Source of the DNA: Candidatus Nomurabacteria bacterium | Lineage (GTDB): Bacteria > Patescibacteriota > Minisyncoccia > Phycocordibacterales > UBA9973 | Reading direction: 5' to 3' | DNA: 8,835 nt | NCBI GenBank assembly: GCA_020846955.1 | Contig: JADLCZ010000096.1 | Coordinates: forward strand, 1-8,835 | Shown: positions 1-6,412 of the stretch, in pieces | Numbering within the stretch: position 1 is the first letter of the stretch | How the letters are laid out: every line of letters starts with the position of its first letter | Position numbers and translations under genes: made by a program | The notes under the pieces: model-generated | What the model was told of the DNA's origin: nothing | The model's input: the letters and a program-made list of their open reading frames with translations, nothing else | Database searches by the model: none

Positions 1-935
1 ATACCTTTAAATTTAGACACTGTTTTTTTGATGACTTCCGTTGGCACGCCAAGCACTTGTGCGGCGGCTACAGCACAAGCCAAATTGGCCCTTTGGTGAC
101 TTCCTGGCACAACGAATTGCCAATTAGCAACAACCTTCTCATTTGCTACAATTAATTTGCTCTCCAAGTTTTTTGGAATCAATTTCTTCATCTCTTTGCG
201 AATTACGAGTGTATCCCCTTTTTTTTGATACTTAAAAATGTTGGCTTTGTCAGCAAAATACTTTTTCATATCATCTTTATAGTAATTCATATGATCTCGC
301 ATAAATGTAGTAAAAACAGATATATGTGGAGAAATTCTGTCTTCGCCGAATCCTTGCAACTGCCACGAATCAAGTTCACATACTACAATATCCCTTGCAT
401 TTACTTTCTTTAAAAGTGGTAATGTTGCTACCCCTCGAATATTACCACCCAAAAAAACTGTAGGTTTTTTTGTCCTGAGCGTAGTCGAAGGATGCTTTAA
501 GAATTTTTTATTTGCTTGCAAGATTTCATAAATCAGCATCGTAGTCATACTCTTGCCACGAGTACCAGTCACACCAATTATAGTTACTTCCGGCGCACAT
601 TTGGCAAAGAGCGAAACATCCATCTCGATTGGAATATTATTTTTACGAGCCTCATTAATATATAAAGAATCCATTGGTACCCCAGGATTCTTTATAATCA
701 TGTCCCTGTTTTTAAAATCTTGTAGTCTATGCTCACCAAGCACAAATTTAATACTTGGGAATTTTGAAAGCGCCTTTATAGAAGTTGCCAATTGTTCACG
801 ACTTTTTAAATCAGTTACAATTAGATCCGCTCCACATTCCGCCAAGAATTTGGTATACCCAAGCCCTCTGCCTAGCATCCCCAAGCCCATGATAGTAATT
901 TTCTTACCCTTAAATTGTTGTTTATAATTTTGCAC
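1..935 (-). CDS. murD: MurD, UDP-N-acetylmuramoyl-L-alanine:D-glutamate ligase (partial, C-terminus off window)
   Basis: Cytoplasmic Mur ligase that adds D-glutamate to UDP-MurNAc-L-Ala using ATP. 311 residues are visible. The N-terminal nucleotide-fold glycine motif is MGLGMLGRG (16-24), NPGVP (83-87) matches the usual SPG-type MurD motif, the ATP P-loop is GVTGTRGKS (121-129), CELDSWQLQ (186-194) corresponds to the ELSSFQL region, and RDHMNYY (213-219) is followed by a probable carbamylated Lys at 230 (FADKANIF). I chose the GTG start at 935 because an in-frame TAA lies three codons upstream and the next ATG would remove the first beta strand of the fold. The start lies 2 bases after the stop of the RipA-like gene (TAA-AC-GTG), which suggests translational coupling; no Shine-Dalgarno is visible. 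Residues 148-157 (HPSTTLRTKK) are encoded by a GAGC/GTCGAA repeat and look like an insertion. The C-terminal ligase domain is mostly outside the window. The family assignment is secure. Confidence 0.95.
   Translation of the reverse strand, partial: MQNYKQQFKGKKITIMGLGMLGRGLGYTKFLAECGADLIVTDLKSREQLATSIKALSKFPSIKFVLGEHRLQDFKNRDMIIKNPGVPMDSLYINEARKNNIPIEMDVSLFAKCAPEVTIIGVTGTRGKSMTTMLIYEILQANKKFLKHPSTTLRTKKPTVFLGGNIRGVATLPLLKKVNARDIVVCELDSWQLQGFGEDRISPHISVFTTFMRDHMNYYKDDMKKYFADKANIFKYQKKGDTLVIRKEMKKLIPKNLESKLIVANEKVVANWQFVVPGSHQRANLACAVAAAQVLGVPTEVIKKTVSKFKG
473..492. repeat. GAGC/GTCGAA interspersed repeat inside murD
   Basis: The plus strand reads TCCTGAGCGTAGTCGAAGGA. The ends TCCT and AGGA pair, leaving tandem G/A mismatches and then a G-C pair, so it can form an imperfect hairpin. 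It is read in frame by murD as the peptide PSTTLRT. A relative lies in murE at 5594-5615. From memory, CCTGAGC..GTCGAAGG is a sequence found dispersed in many bacterial genomes. Confidence 0.7.
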
Positions 936-937
936 GT

Positions 938-1468
938 TTATTTAAAAAAATCTAAAACATAATCTACATTTATATTCATCAATAGAATTACACAATAAAG
1001 TAATATAAATATGACCGGAATATTTTTCTCTATTTGTGAAAGTGGATAATACTTACTACGATCCTTACCCTTGCCCAATATATTCCATTCAGTTTCGAAT
1101 AATGAAAGTGGTAAATTTCGTTCAGCAGTATGTATAACCTTGAACTTGGCACGATTTAATTGTCTATATGCACAAATAATCCGATACCAACAATGACATA
1201 TTGCAATACCAGCAATTGGCACAAGTACAAATATCATTGATGCATGTGGGAGTGCTTTTGTCTCTACATAACCGATAATTCCTATAATAGCAGCATTGAG
1301 TCCCAAGAAGAATTCATTGGCCTTGTTGCGCCTCTCGCTTGTACTATTGAACACGTGCACATAGATGCGATATTGCTCTAGGTAATGATCAATATACCTA
1401 TTGGCAATATCCTTTTTGGTAGGCTTTTTACTCTTGAGCAATAAGTGGTCTATAGCTGTTGGTTCCAT
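938..1468 (-). CDS. RipA-like small membrane protein (three predicted membrane helices)
   Basis: This 176-residue protein has an amphipathic cytoplasmic N-terminus and then hydrophobic segments at about 53-71, 77-98 and 149-168. The motifs YLEQYRIYV (29-37), ERRNKANEFFLGLN (45-58), the W-x3-I-x3-YRxLNxAKFKVI stretch (94-112), the acidic LP...FETEW segment (119-128) and YPLSQIEKNIP (141-151) agree with what I recall of the RipA family of octameric inner-membrane proteins, named from Francisella. The molecular function of that family is poorly known. The gene sits 34 bases after the 554-aa cysteine-rich gene and 2 bases before murD. It has its own extended -10 box 6 bases before the ATG, so it may be translated from a leaderless mRNA and could drive murD as well. 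The family call is by motif memory only; a generic three-helix membrane protein is the alternative. Confidence 0.7.
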   Translation of the reverse strand: MEPTAIDHLLLKSKKPTKKDIANRYIDHYLEQYRIYVHVFNSTSERRNKANEFFLGLNAAIIGIIGYVETKALPHASMIFVLVPIAGIAICHCWYRIICAYRQLNRAKFKVIHTAERNLPLSLFETEWNILGKGKDRSKYYPLSQIEKNIPVIFILLYCVILLMNINVDYVLDFFK

Positions 1469-1474
1469 AGACTC

Positions 1475-1483
1475 ATTATACCA
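1475..1483 (-). promoter_or_regulatory. Extended -10 promoter of the RipA-like gene, leaderless geometry
   Basis: The minus strand reads TGGTATAAT, a perfect -10 box with the TGn extension, then six bases (GAGTCT) and the ATG at 1468. Transcription would be expected to begin at or within a base or two of the A of ATG. No convincing -35 hexamer is seen. The same nine bases with the same six-base spacing precede the 579-aa gene. Confidence 0.65.
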
Positions 1484-1502
1484 ATATCCACAATTTTGGC
1501 TA

Positions 1503-3167
1503 TTATATAACTTCTTGCTGGTAACATTTTTCGCAATACATTATTGGTGCTATCTGTTCTGTTAGATTCGTATGTGTATTTATACCACAATGTGAACATT
1601 TGCGCTCAAAGAATTTAAATGGCCCACGGCGACGAATTCTATCTTTGTGGCGACAATAGAAGCACATTCGAGGAATTGGTAATATCATTTTCCTATAAAA
1701 CAAAAGTTCTTGCTCCGTAATCTTGTAATTACGTTCACAATCGATACATTTAAGAATTTCTTTTGTTATATTATCATTCACATCTTTGATATGATCTGGG
1801 ATTTGTTCTGGCAACAATGTCTCTTTGCTTTTGGTCATCTGTATATCGTCCTCCCAACGAAATCCTCTTGAAAGGGCTTTCTCTTTGGTAAGTGGCATAT
1901 TGTCTTGAGCAATTGTTTCGTTGTATGCAAATGGCGCAAGCTCCGGTGGCATCATTAATCCATACAAATTTTTCTCTGTTAATTCTTTTATAATGTGATT
2001 TCTAAGTTTTTCATATTCCTCTTTAGAATACTGTTTATTTAAAATACAATATTGAGAATTTTGCAAACTATCACATCCGATCAAATCTTTATTGTTTGGA
2101 AAACAGGAAATAGAGTATTGAATATTTTGACCTTCGTCTACGGCGTATGATCCAATTACATTACTTGATACTCCCACAGCCACACATTCTAGTAGAAGCT
2201 CTGAATAATACCCAAAACCAATTGTTCCATATGAATCTTTTATTAATTTTGATGAAAATATATAACGACAATCTTCGGCTTTTGTTATTTCAAAACCATT
2301 TACTACATTTTTGCATTCTGACAAATAGTCACCAACAGAATCTATGGTTTTTATATTATTATTTACTCTATGTGGAAAAGTTAAAGCAAATTGGTCAAAT
2401 TTTTTCCTTATTTCTTGTATTTTCTGAAAACTACCTAATATTTCATTAATTTTATTTTTATATTCTTCTGGTGATAATTGCTCATTAAAAAAACAATTAC
2501 TTTTATTGCGCAAATTTACACAGCCAAAACAATTAGTTAACCCTGAACAATTTAAAAGAAAGTGTGAATCAACACAGCCGACTACACTTTTAGAATAAGT
2601 TATTTGTGAAGATTGCTGTCCATTTATAACTTCATAACATTGATCCATTTTAGTCCCAAAATATGAATCTACTACTTCTAATGAATCCTTTAAGCCACGA
2701 TCATACATACATTCTTCAGATATTCCAGTATTAAATATAAAATAACAATTTTTTACTCCGCCAGCACCGTTTACATAATCACTATTAACATTTGGACCAA
2801 GACCAGACGTACGATAAGCTTGAGCTTTCGGTGTCTTTATAAAAAGTTTTTTTAATTGATCAAAAAAAGGAAGATTCGTATCATAATCTATTGCATAATC
2901 TTTTGGGTCCCATTTGTCACTGCGATAGCATTCATAACAATATACTTTGTATGCAGATTTGGGATTGTACATTGTTACAATAGATTTTTCACACATATCA
3001 CACTTTATACCTGTATAGAGACTTGTTTCGTTCCTCCACAATAGTCGCATCATAAATCGGCAATCAGGGCAAACATTCGGCACTGGTACACACATCTTTT
3101 GATAAAAAGATTGATCATCTTGGTCTACAATAAAATTTGTATTACATTTTGTGCAAGTTTTTTCCAT
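1503..3167 (-). CDS. Cysteine-rich protein with double zinc ribbons at both ends (paralogue B)
   Basis: Protein of 554 residues, function unknown. The N-terminal module has CxxC pairs at 5/8, 33/36, 56/59 and 77/80; the C-terminal module has 474/477, 502/505, 524/527 and 545/548. Gaps within the ribbons are identical at both ends (24 residues, then 17), so the module was duplicated, and two zinc sites per end are predicted. Around the first ribbon of each copy the pattern is F/Y-I-x-(D/E)-x3-FYxK-x3-P-P-x2-C. The core (about 130-380) is rich in Cys, Ser and Asn and contains two similar halves, each ending in a Cys-N-x-Q-(Y/L)-S-x-EEY helix motif (225-236, 374-385). I chose the ATG at 3167: it follows the upstream stop by 2 bases (TAG-TT-ATG), starts directly at the first ribbon, and has AAGAGG 10 bases before it. 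A longer reading to 3257 adds only overlap-encoded residues. From memory, relatives are common in CPR genomes, sometimes deposited under a CaiB/BaiF label that nothing here supports. Confidence 0.85.
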   Translation of the reverse strand: MEKTCTKCNTNFIVDQDDQSFYQKMCVPVPNVCPDCRFMMRLLWRNETSLYTGIKCDMCEKSIVTMYNPKSAYKVYCYECYRSDKWDPKDYAIDYDTNLPFFDQLKKLFIKTPKAQAYRTSGLGPNVNSDYVNGAGGVKNCYFIFNTGISEECMYDRGLKDSLEVVDSYFGTKMDQCYEVINGQQSSQITYSKSVVGCVDSHFLLNCSGLTNCFGCVNLRNKSNCFFNEQLSPEEYKNKINEILGSFQKIQEIRKKFDQFALTFPHRVNNNIKTIDSVGDYLSECKNVVNGFEITKAEDCRYIFSSKLIKDSYGTIGFGYYSELLLECVAVGVSSNVIGSYAVDEGQNIQYSISCFPNNKDLIGCDSLQNSQYCILNKQYSKEEYEKLRNHIIKELTEKNLYGLMMPPELAPFAYNETIAQDNMPLTKEKALSRGFRWEDDIQMTKSKETLLPEQIPDHIKDVNDNITKEILKCIDCERNYKITEQELLFYRKMILPIPRMCFYCRHKDRIRRRGPFKFFERKCSHCGINTHTNLTEQIAPIMYCEKCYQQEVI

Positions 3168-3169
3168 AA

Positions 3170-4909
3170 CTAAAATACCTCTTTTTTGTAACATTCGTCG
3201 CAATAGATAATATATCCACCATCTTCTTTTATTGTAGTTTGGATATTTTTGCCACAAGGTCCATTCCCATGTGTGTGCTTTACCGTATTTTGGTATACAC
3301 TATTACTCATCTCGCTACCAGCACACATACATACAATGTCACGTAGTATTGTAGGATTACGATACTCAAGTCTACGATAATATCTACAATTTGGGCATTG
3401 TCTTGGTAATGGTATACCCTTTCTCCTGTAATACGCCAGCTCATCTGCAATAATACGAAAAGCTTTTGTACAACCATGAGCACAATCCCCCTCATGCTCG
3501 CAAGCAATTATTTCTTGTAAAATAGTATCATTAACATCGGTAATTGCATCTGGTAGATTCTGCGATGAAATTGTAGCCTGATGTTTCTTCTCTTCTATTT
3601 CACCCCACGACAACCCGTATTCAATAGCTCTCTTTTCATCAAGTGGAAAAAATTCATGAGCTACAGTATCATTGTATGGAAATGGTGAAGTATAAAATGG
3701 AAAATATTCACCATATTCACCATCCTCTATCATTTTGTTTTTAATTTTAGAACGTAATTCTTGGTATTCATGTTTATCATATTTAATATTAAAAATACAA
3801 TATTCCTGATTTTTCAACCCAACACAGCCAAAGCAATTGGAGCAATTCTGTAGGAACCATGAATACTCACAATCTCGAGCACCTTCGTGTACCCTCACAC
3901 AAAAATGACAATTTGTGCTGTGTGCAGTAGTCGCAGTCGCTTCATAAATCAGTTCCGAGCCTGCACCAGAGTATGTATCCATTGAATCAGTAAAACGCAT
4001 AGAATCCCAGATATATGAACAATTCTGCAATCCCCGAACATTATATACATGATGAGAGTCCTTGGAATCAAAGATACTATCACCCAATACATTATCGGAC
4101 CGTATAATTGTCAAATTTTTACGAGGAAACATTTTCAAAAATTCTTCAAATTCTAAAAGAGCCCTTTGTCGGCCAGCGTGAGTTTGGAGATTATATGAAT
4201 CAACTATCTTTTTATACTCTTCACGGGAATACTGCTCATTTTTGTAATAACATTGCTTACCCCGCTGATCAGTACACATAAAGCAATCCACGCAACCAAC
4301 ACAATTGTATAGATAAATAGAGTCAGAGCATTTTTCACATGAATGCAAAAATTGACTATTACTAGAGTTGGAAACATTTACACATTCATAAAGGAATTCA
4401 CTTGCTTCAACAGCCTGAAAACAGTCGTAGCAATCACTCGACTTATTACCTCTATATGTATAAAACATATTCTGCGAATCATGAGTACGGAAGCAAAGAT
4501 AGCAATTTAGCGAATTGCTCATATCCTGATTGTAAACACAATTTTCAGATGTCCTTAGGAACAATGACGGTAGTGGCACCTTTTTTGCAAATTCATAGAA
4601 TTGCTCAAAAAATTTTTTACTAGGATCATATACTACTCCGTAAGCAAATGGGTCGAATGCATCTGAAAAATAATAATCTTTATCACAAATTGTGTACGGG
4701 CAATCGGCACGATAAATAGAGATAATATCCTTGCCTGTTATGTCACACTTTCTTTTAAACAAATTCCTTTCATTCCTATGCACCATGCGACGAGCGCAAC
4801 GGCAATTTGGACACATGGTTGGAGGTGGTACAGAAATTTTCTGATAAAAATTGTTATCACTTTCTGTAATCTTAAATTCTATATTGCAACGTGTACAAAT
4901 TCTATGCAT
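3170..4909 (-). CDS. Cysteine-rich protein with terminal zinc ribbons (paralogue A)
   Basis: Protein of 579 residues with 39 cysteines, function unknown, a full-length paralogue of the next gene. The first ribbon is intact (C5/C8, 24 residues, C33/C36), followed by RN (45-46). The second N-terminal ribbon is degenerate: the positions matching four Cys in the paralogue are C55, T58, C75 and D78. The central region (about 124-371) has a loose repeat of roughly 20 residues with CxxC and Ser/Asn positions, for example NCVGCVDCFMC (202-212) and NCSNCFGC (355-362), each followed by an EQYS-x-EEY or similar helix (225-232). A beta-helix-like stack is one possible fold. The linker PFPYNDTVAH (409-418) and ITDVND (456-461) is shared with the paralogue. 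The C-terminal ribbon uses C480, C505/C508, then C552 and C570/C573, with an extra stretch carrying C527, C529 and HTHG (545-548). It starts 7 bases after the murE stop from an extended -10 box. No signal peptide, so cytoplasmic. Confidence 0.85.
   Translation of the reverse strand: MHRICTRCNIEFKITESDNNFYQKISVPPPTMCPNCRCARRMVHRNERNLFKRKCDITGKDIISIYRADCPYTICDKDYYFSDAFDPFAYGVVYDPSKKFFEQFYEFAKKVPLPSLFLRTSENCVYNQDMSNSLNCYLCFRTHDSQNMFYTYRGNKSSDCYDCFQAVEASEFLYECVNVSNSSNSQFLHSCEKCSDSIYLYNCVGCVDCFMCTDQRGKQCYYKNEQYSREEYKKIVDSYNLQTHAGRQRALLEFEEFLKMFPRKNLTIIRSDNVLGDSIFDSKDSHHVYNVRGLQNCSYIWDSMRFTDSMDTYSGAGSELIYEATATTAHSTNCHFCVRVHEGARDCEYSWFLQNCSNCFGCVGLKNQEYCIFNIKYDKHEYQELRSKIKNKMIEDGEYGEYFPFYTSPFPYNDTVAHEFFPLDEKRAIEYGLSWGEIEEKKHQATISSQNLPDAITDVNDTILQEIIACEHEGDCAHGCTKAFRIIADELAYYRRKGIPLPRQCPNCRYYRRLEYRNPTILRDIVCMCAGSEMSNSVYQNTVKHTHGNGPCGKNIQTTIKEDGGYIIYCDECYKKEVF
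3178..3183 (-). promoter_or_regulatory. Possible ribosome binding site of paralogue B
   Basis: AAGAGG lies within the last codons of the 579-aa gene, 10 bases before the ATG at 3167. It is the only reasonable Shine-Dalgarno-like sequence seen before a gene in this window and supports the short start for the 554-aa protein. Confidence 0.4.
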
Positions 4910-4915
4910 AAAATT

Positions 4916-4924
4916 ATTATACCA
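4916..4924 (-). promoter_or_regulatory. Extended -10 promoter of paralogue A, leaderless geometry
   Basis: The minus strand reads TGGTATAAT followed by six bases and the ATG at 4909. The -10 box overlaps the murE stop codon (ATG GTA TAA TAA). Spacing predicts transcription from the start codon itself. No -35 match was found; the TGn extension could compensate. Confidence 0.65.
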
Positions 4925-6395
4925 TTTTCTTGAAACAATTTTTTAATTCTTCCATATCATCAAAATGAGTTTTGGCACCATTTACTTCTTGGTAATTCTC
5001 ATGGCCTTTGCCAGCGAGCAATATATAGTCGCCACTTTTTGCAAGCTCACAAGCCTTTTGTATAGCAAGATGCCGATCAGAAATAACATAAACCTTTTGG
5101 CGCAAGGACAGTCCTTGCGCCAAGTCTGGGAGACCTTTTTGCATGTCATTTAAAATATCTTCCACTTTTTCTGTACGTGGATTATCCGATGTCATAATCA
5201 ATATATCACTCAAATCATAAGCAATCTTTGCCATTATAGGCCGTTTTGCCTTGTCTCTATCACCCCCACAACCCACAACGGTAATTATCTTGCAGACGTC
5301 GGACGTCTGTTCCTGCAGACGTCCGACGTCTGCAGGACGTAAATTTTGTATAGTTTTCAAGACGTTTTCTAATGCATCTGGTGTATGTGCATAATCTACA
5401 ATTCCTGTTACACCAGTCGGACTGGTGAACGATACGAATCTGCCTGGAGCTGGATCTAGCTTCTTAATCTCTTCTCGAGCCACTTTATCATCTATACCGA
5501 GCAATACTGCAGTACCTAGAATTGCCAAAACATTTGATTGATTGAAGTCACCAATTAATTTGGTTTCAACATTTCCAGTAAACTGGAAATGTTGCCCTGA
5601 GCTTGTCGAATGGGCTTCACGTGAATAAAAATATTTTTTAGCTTTTGTACTTTCCAACATATATTCCCCATATTCACTATCTAAATTTGAAAGAGCAAAA
5701 CAAGATGAGGGTAAATTGGTAAAAAATTCTTGTTTAACCTTGGCATATTCTTCCATTGTGTTGTGGAAATCCAAATGATCATGAGTCAAATTTGTAAAAA
5801 TTCCTCCGGCAAATTGTGAGCCCGCAATCCTTTTTATGCTTATGGCGCGTGAACTCACTTCCATAAAACAGTACTCACATCCGGCATCTGCCATCGTAGC
5901 TAAAGTTTGATTGAGTGTTATTGGGTCTGGGGTTGTTAGTGTCGCCTCAACTTCTATATCATTTATTTTATTTACTACTGTACCCATCATTCCGGACTTG
6001 AACCCGAGATTTCTGAATAATTGGTGAAGAAGTGTAGCAATTGTTGTCTTGCCATTTGTACCAGTCACACCAACTAATTTCAATTTCTTTGATGGGTAAT
6101 TATAAAATGCACTCGCAATATACCCAGATGCTTCGTGGGTATCGGTGACTTTGATATATGTCACACCATCTTTGCATTCAATCAAATCTTTCTCGTATAC
6201 AATAGCTCGGGCTCCCTTTTCTATAGCTTCATTTATGAAATTATGACCATCTGCTTTTTCTCCAACTATTGCAATAAAAAGTCCTCCCTCTACAATAAGG
6301 TTTGAGCTAATATATACTCCAGAAATTACCGTATCCAAAGAGCCTTTTACTTCCAAGGGCTTAATGTCAGCGACAATTTCGATCAAATTTTTCAT
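4917..6395 (-). CDS. murE: MurE, UDP-MurNAc-tripeptide synthetase, probably meso-diaminopimelate-adding
   Basis: Cytoplasmic Mur ligase that adds the third stem-peptide residue to UDP-MurNAc-L-Ala-D-Glu. The protein has 492 residues, near family length. The ATP P-loop is GVTGTNGKTT (109-118); TTPDP (154-158), MEVSSRA (178-184), FTNLTHDHLDFH (200-211) with probable carbamylated K221, GRF (318-320), DYAHTPD (334-340), VVGCGGDRD (373-381) and GKGHE (462-466) follow in canonical order. DNPR at 404-407 is the motif linked to meso-diaminopimelate specificity. R183 replaces the His usual in EVSSHA. I chose the ATG at 6395 because the Mur N-terminal domain begins there; the in-frame extension to 6539 crosses a hairpin-rich spacer and has no family match. 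An extended -10 box lies 8 bases upstream. At least six palindromic or repeat sequences are embedded in the reading frame and appear as extra peptides in variable positions (about 262-278, 354-369, 423-434), without breaking any motif. Confidence 0.95.
   Translation of the reverse strand: MKNLIEIVADIKPLEVKGSLDTVISGVYISSNLIVEGGLFIAIVGEKADGHNFINEAIEKGARAIVYEKDLIECKDGVTYIKVTDTHEASGYIASAFYNYPSKKLKLVGVTGTNGKTTIATLLHQLFRNLGFKSGMMGTVVNKINDIEVEATLTTPDPITLNQTLATMADAGCEYCFMEVSSRAISIKRIAGSQFAGGIFTNLTHDHLDFHNTMEEYAKVKQEFFTNLPSSCFALSNLDSEYGEYMLESTKAKKYFYSREAHSTSSGQHFQFTGNVETKLIGDFNQSNVLAILGTAVLLGIDDKVAREEIKKLDPAPGRFVSFTSPTGVTGIVDYAHTPDALENVLKTIQNLRPADVGRLQEQTSDVCKIITVVGCGGDRDKAKRPIMAKIAYDLSDILIMTSDNPRTEKVEDILNDMQKGLPDLAQGLSLRQKVYVISDRHLAIQKACELAKSGDYILLAGKGHENYQEVNGAKTHFDDMEELKNCFKKMV
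5097..5123. repeat. 27-base perfect palindrome inside murE
   Basis: Arms TTGGCGCAAGGAC and GTCCTTGCGCCAA are exact reverse complements around a single A. The element is read as part of the MurE peptide LAQGLSLRQ, in a region of the protein that is variable between MurE enzymes. Confidence 0.85.
5293..5309. repeat. 17-base palindrome inside murE, first copy of the CAGACGTC element
   Basis: CAGACGTC and GACGTCTG flank a central G. It is the first of two copies of the same palindrome, separated by six bases from the core of the next. The pair encodes the extra peptide around LQEQTSDVC, just before the conserved GCGGDRDK motif. Confidence 0.85.
5311..5337. repeat. 27-base palindrome inside murE, second copy of the CAGACGTC element
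   Basis: Arms TCCTGCAGACGTC and GACGTCTGCAGGA are exact reverse complements around a central C. The inner 17 bases repeat the element at 5293-5309. The 13-1-13 design equals that of the palindrome at 5097-5123. Confidence 0.85.
5411..5427. repeat. 17-base palindrome inside murE
   Basis: CACCAGTC and GACTGGTG flank a central G. The central seven bases GTCGGAC are the same as in the palindrome at 5293-5309, while the outer arms differ. It is read in frame as part of SPTGVTG, in a loop before DYAHTPD. Confidence 0.75.
5567..5594. repeat. 28-base palindrome inside murE
   Basis: CAACATTTCCAGT and ACTGGAAATGTTG are exact reverse complements around AA. It is read in frame as HFQFTGNV and directly abuts the GAGC/GTCGAA repeat that follows, making a composite palindromic block of about 49 bases. 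Confidence 0.85.
5594..5615. repeat. GAGC/GTCGAA interspersed repeat inside murE
   Basis: The plus strand has GCCC-TGAGCTTGTCGAAT-GGGC, with GCCC/GGGC closing pairs. It is related to the copy in murD at 473-492 (shared CCTGAGC and GTCGAA blocks). On the minus strand it encodes the peptide HSTSSGQ in MurE. Confidence 0.75.
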
Positions 6396-6403
6396 ATAGA
6401 AAT

Positions 6404-6412
6404 AGTATAGCA
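6404..6412 (-). promoter_or_regulatory. Extended -10 promoter of murE
   Basis: The minus strand reads TGCTATACT followed by eight bases and the ATG at 6395. The expected transcription start is at or next to the ATG. The six bases 18 positions upstream do not match a -35 consensus. Confidence 0.5.

Noticed and set aside
553..927. Plus-strand open frames over murD, the cysteine-rich genes, murE and the cupredoxin
   Set aside because: All are opposite-frame shadows of well-supported minus-strand genes and show no recognisable protein family or start signals.
3168..3257. Thirty-codon N-terminal extension of paralogue B overlapping paralogue A
   Set aside because: The first zinc ribbon starts right at MEKTC (3167), the stop-TT-ATG junction and AAGAGG favour that start, and the extra residues are the other frame of the conserved end of paralogue A.
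5097..5615. CRISPR array or slippage repeats in murE
   Set aside because: The repeats differ in sequence, are palindromic, are not evenly spaced and are read in frame within a conserved enzyme.
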